A DNA stretch of 64,000 nucleotides from contig SVSD01000003.1 of NCBI GenBank assembly GCA_015064485.1, positions 19,927 to 83,926 of the forward strand, read 5' to 3'. Below the pieces are notes generated by a model that saw only the letters and a list, made by a program, of their open reading frames with translations, ran no database searches and was not told where the DNA came from. This DNA comes from Oscillospiraceae bacterium (GTDB taxonomy: Bacteria; Bacillota; Clostridia; Oscillospirales; CAG-382). Each line of letters begins with the position of its first letter. The stretch's first letter is position 1. The position numbers and the translations under genes were made by a program. This document shows, piece after piece, positions 26,164-34,491 of this stretch.

Positions 26164-27345
26164 ATGGATATACAAAAAATCGGAGTCATATCGCTCATTA
26201 AAGCGGCTGTGACAGGAGAAAAGACGCAAATTCCGGATGGGTTTGATATTGAACTTGCCCTTGATACGGCAAAAAAACACCAGATCACAAGTATGCTATA
26301 TTACGGTGCGGAAATCTGCGGCTTTGACAAAAATGCCCCTGTTATGAAAAAGCTCTTTTTTGATCTGTGTAAATGTATCGCAGTCAGTGAAAGACAAAAA
26401 TTTGAAGTCGGAAGTGTATGCAAAGCCTTTAGCGAAAATGGTATTGACCATATGCCGCTTAAGGGAACTCTTCTTCGGGAGATGTATCCCCGCCAAGAAA
26501 TGCGTCTTATGAGCGATGCGGATATACTTATAAAAACAGAACAATATGAAAACATTCGGCCGATAATGACCGAACTTGGCTTTTCCGAAAGCGTTGAGAG
26601 TAATCATGAGTACATATGGAAAAAAGACGGAATAGTTATTGAACTTCATAAACGCCTTATTCCGTCCTATAACAAGGATTATTATTCGTATTACGGAGAC
26701 GGCTGGAAGCTGGCAATACCGTCTGAAACAATACCCCGCAGATATGAAATGTCGGATGAGGATCAGATGATATATCTGTTTACCCATTTTGCAAAGCATT
26801 ATAGAGGCGGCGGAATCGGTCTCAGACATATTACAGACCTATATGTTTACCGTAAATATGTAAGAACTTTGGATGAAGATTATATTCGAAAAGAATTGAA
26901 AAAACTCAAAATATATGAGTTTTATAAGAATATAAACGATACAATAAATGTCTGGTTTGACGGTGCTTTTGCCAATGAAAAAACAGACATTATAACTGAT
27001 GTGATTTTTTCAAGCGGTGTGTACGGAGCGGATTCGCAAAGAAGGATCGCAGAAACCGTAACGCTTGAAAAAAACGATTCTATTATAAAGAATGCAAAAT
27101 ATCAGCGAATCATCCGGTTGATTTTTCCGAGCCTTGATAATATGAAGCTGCACTATAAAGTTTTGATAAAAGCTCCGTTTTTGCTTCCCGTAACATGGGT
27201 AATAAGACTTTTTAAAATTTTATTCTTTAAAGGGGAAAAAGCGAAGCGGTACTATAGTGATATGAAAAAAATATCATCGCAGGATATCAATGATTATAAG
27301 CGGGGACTTGATTCGGTGGGTCTTCATTTTGATTTTGAGGAGTAA
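26164..27345 (+). CDS. Nucleotidyltransferase family protein (NTP_transf_5)
   Basis: A 393-residue protein of the putative nucleotidyltransferase family found in many capsule and mycofactocin-like loci. The core motif is LKGTLLREMYPRQEMRLMSDADILI, whose two aspartates (DAD) would bind metal, followed by the conserved YIWKKDGIVIELHKRL strand. The C-terminal third is basic and amphipathic. The reaction and substrate are not established for the family. It is inserted between fnlA and fnlB with 11- and 5-base gaps, so it is made with the UDP-L-FucNAc enzymes. ATG 26164 has no strong ribosome site. Confidence 0.8.
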   Translation: MDIQKIGVISLIKAAVTGEKTQIPDGFDIELALDTAKKHQITSMLYYGAEICGFDKNAPVMKKLFFDLCKCIAVSERQKFEVGSVCKAFSENGIDHMPLKGTLLREMYPRQEMRLMSDADILIKTEQYENIRPIMTELGFSESVESNHEYIWKKDGIVIELHKRLIPSYNKDYYSYYGDGWKLAIPSETIPRRYEMSDEDQMIYLFTHFAKHYRGGGIGLRHITDLYVYRKYVRTLDEDYIRKELKKLKIYEFYKNINDTINVWFDGAFANEKTDIITDVIFSSGVYGADSQRRIAETVTLEKNDSIIKNAKYQRIIRLIFPSLDNMKLHYKVLIKAPFLLPVTWVIRLFKILFFKGEKAKRYYSDMKKISSQDINDYKRGLDSVGLHFDFEE

Positions 27346-27350
27346 TTTCC

Positions 27351-28502
27351 ATGAATATACTTGTAACAGGCGCTGCCGGGTTTGTCGGCAAAAATCTTTG
27401 TGCCGCACTTAAAAATATCCGTGACGGGAAAGACAGAACTCATCCGGAAATTGTTTTGGACGAGCTTTATCTTTACGATATGGACTCTCCGCAAGAGCTT
27501 CTTGACACAGCTTGCGAAAATGCGGATTTTGTCTTTCATCTTGCAGGCGTAAACCGCCCCCGGAATACGGAAGAATTTATGGAAGGAAATTTCGGTTTCA
27601 CAAACATTCTTCTTGATACTCTTAAAAAGCACGGTAATACTTGCCCTGTTATGATATCCTCTTCAATTCAGGCGGCTTTGGACAACCCTTACGGAAATTC
27701 CAAAAGGGCGGGGGAAGAGCTTGTTTTCTCATACGGAAAACAAACCGGTGCAAAGGTTTTGGTTTACCGTTTCCCGAATGTGTTCGGCAAATGGTGCAGA
27801 CCGAATTATAACAGTGCGGTTGCAACTTTTTGCCATAATGTTGCACGGGATCTCCCCATTCGGGTAAATGACAGAAGCGTTAATATGACTCTTGTCTATA
27901 TTGATGATGTTGTTGACGAGCTTATAAATGCGCTTAAAGGCGAAGAAACAAATGACGGCGTTTTTTGCAAAGTGCCTGTCGAACACAAAATAACACTTGG
28001 CAAGATAGTTGACCTTATTTATACATTCAAAAATCAGCCTGAAAGTCTTGTGATGCCCGAAATTGCGAGCGGAAGCTTTGAAAAGAAGCTTTATTCCACA
28101 TATCTTTCTTATTTGCCGGAGGATAAAGTAAGCTTTCCTCTAAAAATGAATGTCGATGCAAGAGGAAGCTTTACAGAACTTCTGAAAACCGAAAAGTGCG
28201 GTCAGTTTTCTGTTAATATTTCTAAACCCGGTATAACAAAAGGCCAGCATTGGCATCATTCGAAATGGGAGTTCTTTATAGTCGTTTCAGGTAAGGCTCT
28301 TATTCAGCAAAGAAAGATAGATACGGATGAAGTGTTGGAATTTAAAGTTTCGGGGGATAAGATCGAGGCGGTCCATATGCTTCCCGGCTATACTCACAAT
28401 ATAATAAATCTTTCCGAAACAGAAGACCTTGTAACGGTGATGTGGGCAAATGAACAGTTTGATCCCGAGCACCCCGATACTTTTTTTGAGGTGGTAAAAT
28501 GA
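27351..28502 (+). CDS. fnlB: UDP-2-acetamido-2,6-dideoxy-hexulose reductase/epimerase (FnlB/CapF)
   Basis: Second enzyme of UDP-L-FucNAc synthesis: C3 epimerisation followed by C4 reduction. It has 383 residues and two domains. The N-terminal SDR has ILVTGAAGFVGKNL and NPYGNSKRAGEE (Tyr-x3-Lys). The C-terminal cupin (about 255-380) contains GITKGQHWHHSKWEFFIVVSG with the metal-binding histidines. This SDR-cupin layout is diagnostic of CapF. Its stop overlaps the fnlC start by 4 bases. Confidence 0.93.
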   Translation: MNILVTGAAGFVGKNLCAALKNIRDGKDRTHPEIVLDELYLYDMDSPQELLDTACENADFVFHLAGVNRPRNTEEFMEGNFGFTNILLDTLKKHGNTCPVMISSSIQAALDNPYGNSKRAGEELVFSYGKQTGAKVLVYRFPNVFGKWCRPNYNSAVATFCHNVARDLPIRVNDRSVNMTLVYIDDVVDELINALKGEETNDGVFCKVPVEHKITLGKIVDLIYTFKNQPESLVMPEIASGSFEKKLYSTYLSYLPEDKVSFPLKMNVDARGSFTELLKTEKCGQFSVNISKPGITKGQHWHHSKWEFFIVVSGKALIQQRKIDTDEVLEFKVSGDKIEAVHMLPGYTHNIINLSETEDLVTVMWANEQFDPEHPDTFFEVVK

Positions 28503-29680
28503 TTAAAACAGATTATTCGAATGTAAGCTTTAAAAACGACGGAAGACTTAAGCTTCTTATAATAGTCGGAACCCGTCCTGAAATAATCCGTCTTTCTGCC
28601 GTTATCAATAAATGCAGAAAGTATTTTGACTGTATACTTGCACATACAGGTCAAAATTATGACTATAATCTCAACGGTGTTTTCTTTAAGGATCTGAAGC
28701 TTGATGATCCCGAGGTTTATATGGATGCTGTAGGTGACGATCTTGGTGCCACCGTCGGAAACATTATTAACTGTTCATATAAGCTTATGAACGAAATAAA
28801 ACCCGATGCACTTCTTATTCTCGGCGATACAAATTCTTGTCTTTCCGCCATTTCCGCAAAAAGACTCCATATTCCGATATTCCATATGGAAGCGGGTAAC
28901 CGCTGCAAGGACGAATGTTTGCCTGAGGAAACAAACCGCAGAATCGTCGACATAATCTCGGATGTAAATCTTGCATATTCGGAACACGCAAGAAAGTATC
29001 TTCACGAATGCGGTTTGCCTAAAGAAAGAACATATGTAACAGGCTCTCCTATGGCAGAAGTGCTTCATCAGAATCTTGAGGAAATCGAAAACTCCGATAT
29101 ACTTTCCCGTCTTGATCTTGAACCGAAAAAATATATTCTTCTGTCTGCACACAGAGAAGAAAATATTGATACGGAAAAAAATTTCCTTTCGCTTTTCAAT
29201 GCAATCAATAAAATTGCACAAATATATGATATGCCGATTCTTTATTCATGTCATCCCAGAAGTAAAAAACGCCTTGATGAAAGCGGCTTTGAACTTGATA
29301 AGCGTGTTATCCGTCATGAGCCTTTGGGCTTTCACGATTACAACAATCTGCAGATGAATGCCTTTGCAGTAGTTTCGGACAGCGGAACACTGCCCGAAGA
29401 ATCAAGCTTTTTTACGAGCGTCGGAAAACCTTTTCCGGCGGTTTGCATCCGCACCTCCACAGAACGCCCCGAGGCGCTTGATAAAGCGTGCTTTATCCTT
29501 GCGGGCATTGAGGGCGACGGTCTGGTACAGGCTGTAAATACTGCTGTTGAGATGAACCGAGACGGGGATTTCGGAATTCCCGTACCCGACTATGTTGAGG
29601 AAAATGTTTCGACAAAGGTTGTTAAGATAATACAGTCTTATACAGGTGTTGTAAATAAGATGGTTTGGAGAAAAAACTGA
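28499..29680 (+). CDS. fnlC: UDP-N-acetyl-L-talosamine 2-epimerase (FnlC/CapG)
   Basis: Last step of UDP-L-FucNAc synthesis, a C2 epimerase of the WecB fold. The protein is 393 residues. Conserved segments are VGTRPEIIRLSAV, HTGQNYDYNLN, LGDTNSCLS, FHMEAGNRCKDECLPEETNRR and SDSGTLPEE. It could by itself be taken for UDP-GlcNAc 2-epimerase, but its position right after FnlA and FnlB and the CapG-like N-terminus argue for the FucNAc pathway. ATG 28499 overlaps the preceding TGA (ATGA). It is the last gene of the polysaccharide cluster. Confidence 0.92.
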   Translation: MIKTDYSNVSFKNDGRLKLLIIVGTRPEIIRLSAVINKCRKYFDCILAHTGQNYDYNLNGVFFKDLKLDDPEVYMDAVGDDLGATVGNIINCSYKLMNEIKPDALLILGDTNSCLSAISAKRLHIPIFHMEAGNRCKDECLPEETNRRIVDIISDVNLAYSEHARKYLHECGLPKERTYVTGSPMAEVLHQNLEEIENSDILSRLDLEPKKYILLSAHREENIDTEKNFLSLFNAINKIAQIYDMPILYSCHPRSKKRLDESGFELDKRVIRHEPLGFHDYNNLQMNAFAVVSDSGTLPEESSFFTSVGKPFPAVCIRTSTERPEALDKACFILAGIEGDGLVQAVNTAVEMNRDGDFGIPVPDYVEENVSTKVVKIIQSYTGVVNKMVWRKN

Positions 29681-29688
29681 TCAAAAAA

Positions 29689-29725
29689 CAAAAAAAGACA
29701 CATTCGTGTCTTTTTTTGTTTTTTT
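29689..29725 (+). terminator. Terminator of the polysaccharide cluster
   Basis: The stem CAAAAAAAGACAC / GTGTCTTTTTTTG with a 4-base loop ends in a further T-run. It is 9 bases after the fnlC stop. Confidence 0.85.
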
Positions 29726-29731
29726 GCCTAC

Positions 29732-29760
29732 TTGTAGAAATCAATTTATTATGATATAAT
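29732..29760 (+). promoter_or_regulatory. Probable promoter of the branching enzyme gene
   Basis: TTGTAG 29732-29737, 17-bp spacer, TATAAT 29755-29760. The -10 lies at the start of an AT-only stretch (29755-29781) made of repeated TATAATATAAT-like units, so alternative -10 boxes are possible. Confidence 0.6.
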
Positions 29761-29874
29761 TATAATATAATTATAATATATCAGTTTATCAGAAGTCAAG
29801 ATAAGTGTATCCTTGCAACTGCGACAAAAATTGCAGTTTAATCAAATAAAATTATGATCTGGGGGGTTACATCT

Positions 29875-31884
29875 ATGAAAAAGAAAACTTTGGGAATTTT
29901 GACAATCGACCCATATCTGTGTCCGTTTGAAGACGATCTTACAGCAAGAATGGAAAATTTTGCTAAAAAGAAAGAGGAACTTGTGGGGAAAAAGGGAAGA
30001 CTTTGCTCTTTTGCCAACGGATATAATTATTTTGGCTTTCACAAGACAAAAAGCGGCTGGGTATACAGAGAATGGGCACCGGCGGCAGAAGCTATGTATC
30101 TTACCGGTGATTTCAACGAATGGAATACAAGAAGCCACCCCATGACAGCTCTTGATAACGGTGTATGGGAAATAGAAATACCGGGAAAAAATACATTAAA
30201 ACAAGGACAAAAGATACAGGCGATAGTTATTCATAACGGAGATGAGCTTCGCCGTATTCCGACTTATGCTACCCGTGTGGTACAAGACAAAAACACGGTA
30301 TCGTGGTGTGCGGAAATTGAGGAAACACTCAAACCTTATCCCTGGACGGACAAAGACTTTGTGCCGGATAAAACTCCTCTTATATATGAGTGCCATATAG
30401 GTATGGCTCAGGAAAAATACGGAATCGGCACTTACGAGGAATTTAAAAACAATATTCTTCCCCGTATCAAAAAGCAAGGGTACAATACTATCCAGATAAT
30501 GGCAATTATGGAGCATCCGTATTATGGCTCTTTCGGCTATCAGGTATCTAACTTTTTTGCCGCATCCTCAAGATACGGTACAAGCGAAGAGTTAAAAGAC
30601 CTCATAAACGAAGCTCATAATATGGGAATTGCTGTACTTCTTGATGTTGTTCATTCTCATGCAGTTAAGAATACAAACGAAGGATTAAATGAATTTGACG
30701 GCACAACATATCAGTTCTTCCATGACGGAGGAAAGGGTAATCACAGCGCCTGGGACACTAAATTGTTCAACTACGGCAAAAACGAAGTGCTTCATTTCCT
30801 CTTATCAAATCTTAAATACTGGATGAATGTATTCCATTTTGACGGTTTCCGTTTCGATGGTGTTACTTCTATGCTTTATCACGATCACGGCCTTGGCAGT
30901 GCTTTCTGCAATTATGATATGTATTTCTCTATGAATACCGATACCGAGGCTGTTACATATCTCCAGCTTGCAAACGAACTTATACATCAGATAAACAAAA
31001 ACGCAATTACAATAGCTGAAGATATGTCGGGTATGCCCGGAATGTGTATTCCGATAAAAGACGGCGGTATAGGCTTTGATTACAGATTATCTATGGGCGT
31101 TCCGGATTTATGGATAAAGACCATAAAAGAATACAAGGACGAGGACTGGGATATGTATAAGCTTTGGTATGAGCTTATAGGCAGAAGACCGCAGGAAAAA
31201 AATATAGGCTATTGCGAATCCCACGATCAGGCGCTTGTCGGCGACAAAACAATTATGTTCCGCCTTTGCGATGCAGAAATGTATACAGCGATGAATAAGT
31301 TTGGTGGAAGTATGGTGGTTGACCGCGGAATTGCCCTTCATAAAATGATAAGACTTATAACAGCTTCTCTTGCGGGAGAAGGATATCTCAATTTTATGGG
31401 TAACGAGTTCGGACATCCCGAATGGATAGATTTCCCGAGAGAAGGCAACGGTTGGAGTTATCACTATTGCCGCAGACAGTGGAGTCTTGTTGACAATGAC
31501 CTTTTGAGATATATGGAGCTTAATGACTTCGATAAAGCAATGATAGCGCTTTTGAAGGACGAAAAACTGTTGACAAAACAGCCGGTAAACAGATGGATGC
31601 ATCAGGATGACAAAATAATAATCTATACAAAAGGAGATTGTGTATTTGCCTTTAATTTCCATCCGTACAAATCGTTTGAAGGGTACTTTATACCTGTCGG
31701 TAATGAGAATTCAGGAAAATACGAAATAGCAATTTCTTCTGATGACGGCAAATTCGGAGGCTTTAACCGTATAGATACAAGCGTAAAATATGATACATAT
31801 ACTACCGATGCTGACTGGACAGGCTTTAATTGCTATTTACCGTCGAGAAGTGCTGTAGTGTTTAAGAGAATCAAGAAAAAATAA
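29875..31884 (+). CDS. glgB: 1,4-alpha-glucan branching enzyme, eukaryote-like GH13
   Basis: Creates alpha-1,6 branches in glycogen. The protein is 669 residues. It has an N-terminal CBM48-like domain (YREWAPAAEAMYLTGDFNEWN) and a GH13 barrel with DVVHSHA, DGFRFDGVTSMLYHDHG (Asp nucleophile), ITIAEDMSGMPG (Glu acid/base) and GYCESHDQALVGDK. These sequences match the animal/plant GBE1-type branch rather than the usual bacterial GlgB (which reads GLRVDAVASMLY). ATG 29875 has GGGGGG 8 bases upstream; an ATG at 29854 lacks a site. It is a single-gene transcript with its own promoter and terminator, without other glycogen genes nearby. Confidence 0.93.
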   Translation: MKKKTLGILTIDPYLCPFEDDLTARMENFAKKKEELVGKKGRLCSFANGYNYFGFHKTKSGWVYREWAPAAEAMYLTGDFNEWNTRSHPMTALDNGVWEIEIPGKNTLKQGQKIQAIVIHNGDELRRIPTYATRVVQDKNTVSWCAEIEETLKPYPWTDKDFVPDKTPLIYECHIGMAQEKYGIGTYEEFKNNILPRIKKQGYNTIQIMAIMEHPYYGSFGYQVSNFFAASSRYGTSEELKDLINEAHNMGIAVLLDVVHSHAVKNTNEGLNEFDGTTYQFFHDGGKGNHSAWDTKLFNYGKNEVLHFLLSNLKYWMNVFHFDGFRFDGVTSMLYHDHGLGSAFCNYDMYFSMNTDTEAVTYLQLANELIHQINKNAITIAEDMSGMPGMCIPIKDGGIGFDYRLSMGVPDLWIKTIKEYKDEDWDMYKLWYELIGRRPQEKNIGYCESHDQALVGDKTIMFRLCDAEMYTAMNKFGGSMVVDRGIALHKMIRLITASLAGEGYLNFMGNEFGHPEWIDFPREGNGWSYHYCRRQWSLVDNDLLRYMELNDFDKAMIALLKDEKLLTKQPVNRWMHQDDKIIIYTKGDCVFAFNFHPYKSFEGYFIPVGNENSGKYEIAISSDDGKFGGFNRIDTSVKYDTYTTDADWTGFNCYLPSRSAVVFKRIKKK

Positions 31885-31886
31885 GA

Positions 31887-31926
31887 TAAAATCAAAAAGA
31901 CACCCGATTGGGTGTCTTTTTGATTT
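31887..31926 (+). terminator. Terminator of the branching enzyme gene
   Basis: A very long stem, AAAATCAAAAAGACACCC / GGGTGTCTTTTTGATTTT, with a GATT loop. The core AAAAAGACACCC-GATT-GGGTGTCTTTTT recurs at 40200-40226. Confidence 0.88.
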
Positions 31927-31984
31927 TGGAAAGCCGGGCGGATTCATATACCGCCGTCAAAATTATTTTATAAGCAGAGAGGAC

Positions 31985-32476
31985 TTAATTGAGGGTTTTA
32001 AAAAATTCATCAACTTCGTGCCTTGACTTAAATACTATCACATTTTTATCCTTGCCGTATTTTTCGATAAGTTTATATATTCTCGGCAAACTGTTGTAAG
32101 GGAAATCTTCTATTGATTGCTTGAAATCCGGAGTTAATTCTTTTTCTACCCATGGTAAGTCATAACGATATTTACCGAGCCTTTCTGTTGCACCTTGTAT
32201 ACAGACATCAGTCGGAAGATCGAACAAGAATACAGTGTCGCACTGCTGAAGCCGTATTTCAATCGTTCTGTTGTAATTTCCGTCGATTATCCATTTTGAA
32301 GTGTTAAATACTTCGGATAGAAATTTGTCAAAGTCATCCCTTGAAATATGAGTTTTGTCCGACTTATGCCATATTGAGTCCAGGTAATACGCCGGAATTG
32401 CTGTTTTGCAGCTTAATTTTTCTGCAAATGTGGTTTTTCCGCTGCCGGGGCAGCCGATTATAATTACTTTTTGCAT
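31985..32476 (-). CDS. P-loop kinase-like ATPase (FlaR/adenylate-kinase-like)
   Basis: A 163-residue cytoplasmic P-loop protein. Walker A is IIGCPGSGKTTFA (7-19). A segment WIIDGNYNRTIEIRLQQCDTVFLFDLP matches proteins annotated as DNA topology modulation protein FlaR or AAA ATPase, small nucleotide-kinase folds whose substrate is not known. TATAAT-like sequence lies upstream on the minus strand near 32517, but the -35 is poor. It has no evident functional link to the B12 operon upstream on the same strand, which is separated by about 400 bases. Confidence 0.8.
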   Translation of the reverse strand: MQKVIIIGCPGSGKTTFAEKLSCKTAIPAYYLDSIWHKSDKTHISRDDFDKFLSEVFNTSKWIIDGNYNRTIEIRLQQCDTVFLFDLPTDVCIQGATERLGKYRYDLPWVEKELTPDFKQSIEDFPYNSLPRIYKLIEKYGKDKNVIVFKSRHEVDEFFKTLN

Positions 32477-32874
32477 TGTCTGTTTCTCCGTAAATTCAAG
32501 TATATCAGATTAATTATATCATATGACTTGAAATTTTTCCAGCAGCACCGCCTTTGCAGCTACGATCTATGGGTTATGAAATGTTCTTGTAAACCCGGAC
32601 TTAAAATCGAAATAGTCGACAAAGCGTATGCTGTAGGGCTTTTCCCAACCGAAATGTCGACGAATCGAAACTGTAAATTTGCGTCGTCAACCGTTGGCGT
32701 GGTGTGGAAATGGGACACCTTTGGGAGTCAGAGGACTTTAAAAAATTACGACTTGAGCGACAAATGTATTCCAAAAGGATAACTGTTATGAATTATTTTT
32801 GAATACTTGCTGAGTTGGATGCATCAGAAAACAAAAATCACAAAATATGTGAAATTCACAACCGTAGGATATGT
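32477..32874. other. Intergenic region of about 400 bases
   Basis: No convincing gene, RNA or strong terminator is seen. A 68-codon plus-strand frame (32577-32783) has no ribosome site, an uncharacteristic composition and no family resemblance I recognise; it might be decayed coding DNA. The 3' end of the B12 operon message runs into this region. Confidence 0.4.
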
Positions 32875-33402
32875 TTAAACGCATTCATCTTCTTTTTCGT
32901 TCTGGGTCGAATACTCTTCGCCGATATCCCGTCCGAGGTCGCAGGTATAGAGCCATTCGATCTTATCACCGTCCCTGAGCTTATATTGCGAACAGCCGAA
33001 GCCCGGAAAAATGCCGTTTACACGGTACATCCACCCCGAAAGCTCGCCGCAATCAAACTCATAAAGATTTGCAATGCCCTCAATATATGTGCTGTTGTAT
33101 ATGGGTGTGTCGGTGAATTCAAGGTGAATTTTGTTTTGATTCATTTCTCGCAAAAGCACATTGAAAACACTTTCGCCCTCATAAAAAACAACTTCTTTTT
33201 CCGCAAAAATTATGCCGTCTTCCGGGACGATTTCCACCTTTTCGCCGTCAAGCTTTTCAATGTTTTCAAGCACAGTGCCGCATCTTACCGAAAGGGTGCA
33301 GGTAAGCTCTTTTTCGGTATTTTCTTCGCTTTGCTTTCCGGCGCAACCGACAAGCAAAAAAACTATTGAAATAAGACAGAAAGATAATAGGAATTTTCTC
33401 AT
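32875..33402 (-). CDS. DUF4430 (transcobalamin beta-domain-like) lipoprotein
   Basis: A 175-residue lipoprotein: signal peptide with lipobox LVGC (Cys20), then one DUF4430 domain (about 35-165). The domain ends in GELSGWMYRVNG...YKLRDGDKIEWLYTCDLGRDIG, its signature half. To my knowledge this Pfam family corresponds to the C-terminal beta-domain of transcobalamin and intrinsic factor. It is the third gene of the riboswitch-controlled operon, 9 bases after the toroid protein. I infer that it is a membrane-anchored part of a surface B12-binding system, perhaps handing B12 from the wall to a transporter; no transporter is in the window. The C-terminal tail is acidic. Confidence 0.85.
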   Translation of the reverse strand: MRKFLLSFCLISIVFLLVGCAGKQSEENTEKELTCTLSVRCGTVLENIEKLDGEKVEIVPEDGIIFAEKEVVFYEGESVFNVLLREMNQNKIHLEFTDTPIYNSTYIEGIANLYEFDCGELSGWMYRVNGIFPGFGCSQYKLRDGDKIEWLYTCDLGRDIGEEYSTQNEKEDECV

Positions 33403-33411
33403 TTTTTACCT

Positions 33412-34479
33412 CTATAAAAGCTTTGAATTTGAAAGAAGATTATACAGCATACCTGCAATTTCACCTCTTGTGACGGCTTCCTTCGGGTTTATTTTCATCA
33501 CACTGCCTTCAAGAATTTTGGTTTTGCAGCAGAAAGCAATCGATTCTTTCGACCAATCGGATGCCTTTTTGTAATCGGTAAAGCCTGCAAGAATTTTTCG
33601 TACCTCTGTGTCGGAAAGGGCAGTGTTGTGTCCGCAAAGCTTTGCCGCCCGTGCTAACATTACTGCAGCTTCTTCACGGGTGATAGTACCATTCGGGTTA
33701 AATTTGTTTTGAGAAACCCCCTTTATGATGCCGTAATGATAGGCCGTTCCCACATATCCGAAAAACCAATCTTTTGAGGTAACATCGTTAAAAACTGCTG
33801 TTTCCTTTTGTACAAGACCAAGCCCTCTTGCGACGATCGTTGCAGATTCCGCTTTTTCGTCATCACGATATTTTGAAAGTGCCTGAAGTGCCATTGCCGT
33901 AACATCTGCATCAGCCAAATCTCCCGATAGTGCCCATCCGCCGTCGGGAGTTTGTTTTTCAAGGATGTAGCTTACATACATCTCCCTTGTTGCCTGAACC
34001 TTTGCAGTGGTATTTTCGGGGATATCATAACTTCCGCAGTCAAGGGCGATAAGGGCAAAGATTGCTCCGTTTATTCCTTGCCACACAGTTTTTTCGTAAT
34101 CACCGAGGGGTGTCAAAAGGTTGTATCCTGCCACATCCGAGGGGTCTTTTCCGATAGAAGTGAGGGCAATAATCACTCTCGAATATTCGGTATATTTTTT
34201 GTTGTGAAGCTTTCCGCCTTGCTTTTTAACATATTCTTCCACATTTTTATAGTAATCGGCGTAATACTTGTCTGGAATATCAATTCCACATCTAGCAAGT
34301 CCTAAAACCACCCATTCGCCGCCGATCTGGCCGACCTGTGGATCCGGCACAGCCTTGTATAAATACAAGGCCGTATCGTTCAATACAGAGTCGATGTCAT
34401 AATTTGCTTTTGCAAAAGCCGTTATCGGTATTCCGAAAAGCATTATAAGGGACAAAAAGATCGATAAGATTTTTTTCAT
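33412..34479 (-). CDS. Alpha/alpha-toroid protein with S-layer homology domains
   Basis: A 355-residue secreted protein. A signal peptide (about 1-24) is followed by an alpha/alpha-toroid domain of the terpenoid-cyclase/transcobalamin type (about 25-235), recognised by DTALYLYKAVPDP..GGEWVVLGLARCG and by QTPDGGWALSGDLADADVTAMALQALSKY. Two S-layer homology repeats follow (about 235-355), including FNPNGTITREEAAVMLARAAKL and INPKEAVTREEIA-like TRGEIAGMLYNLL. The toroid is the fold of the B12-binding alpha-domain of intrinsic factor. ATG 34479 has AGGTG 6 bases upstream. It lies 12 bases after the giant DUF4430 protein in the same operon, under the cobalamin riboswitch. Confidence 0.85.
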   Translation of the reverse strand: MKKILSIFLSLIMLFGIPITAFAKANYDIDSVLNDTALYLYKAVPDPQVGQIGGEWVVLGLARCGIDIPDKYYADYYKNVEEYVKKQGGKLHNKKYTEYSRVIIALTSIGKDPSDVAGYNLLTPLGDYEKTVWQGINGAIFALIALDCGSYDIPENTTAKVQATREMYVSYILEKQTPDGGWALSGDLADADVTAMALQALSKYRDDEKAESATIVARGLGLVQKETAVFNDVTSKDWFFGYVGTAYHYGIIKGVSQNKFNPNGTITREEAAVMLARAAKLCGHNTALSDTEVRKILAGFTDYKKASDWSKESIAFCCKTKILEGSVMKINPKEAVTRGEIAGMLYNLLSNSKLL

Positions 34480-34491
34480 AAAAAACACCTT

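Noticed and set aside
28499..29680. UDP-GlcNAc 2-epimerase for ManNAc synthesis
   Set aside because: The adjacent FnlA and CapF-type genes indicate the UDP-L-FucNAc pathway, whose last enzyme has the same fold.
29755..29781. Short AT repeats as a regulatory array
   Set aside because: The repeats are pure A/T and overlap the -10 region; low complexity explains them.
32577..32783. 68-codon small gene in the intergenic region
   Set aside because: No ribosome site, no recognisable family and unlike local codon use; noted only as possible decayed coding DNA.
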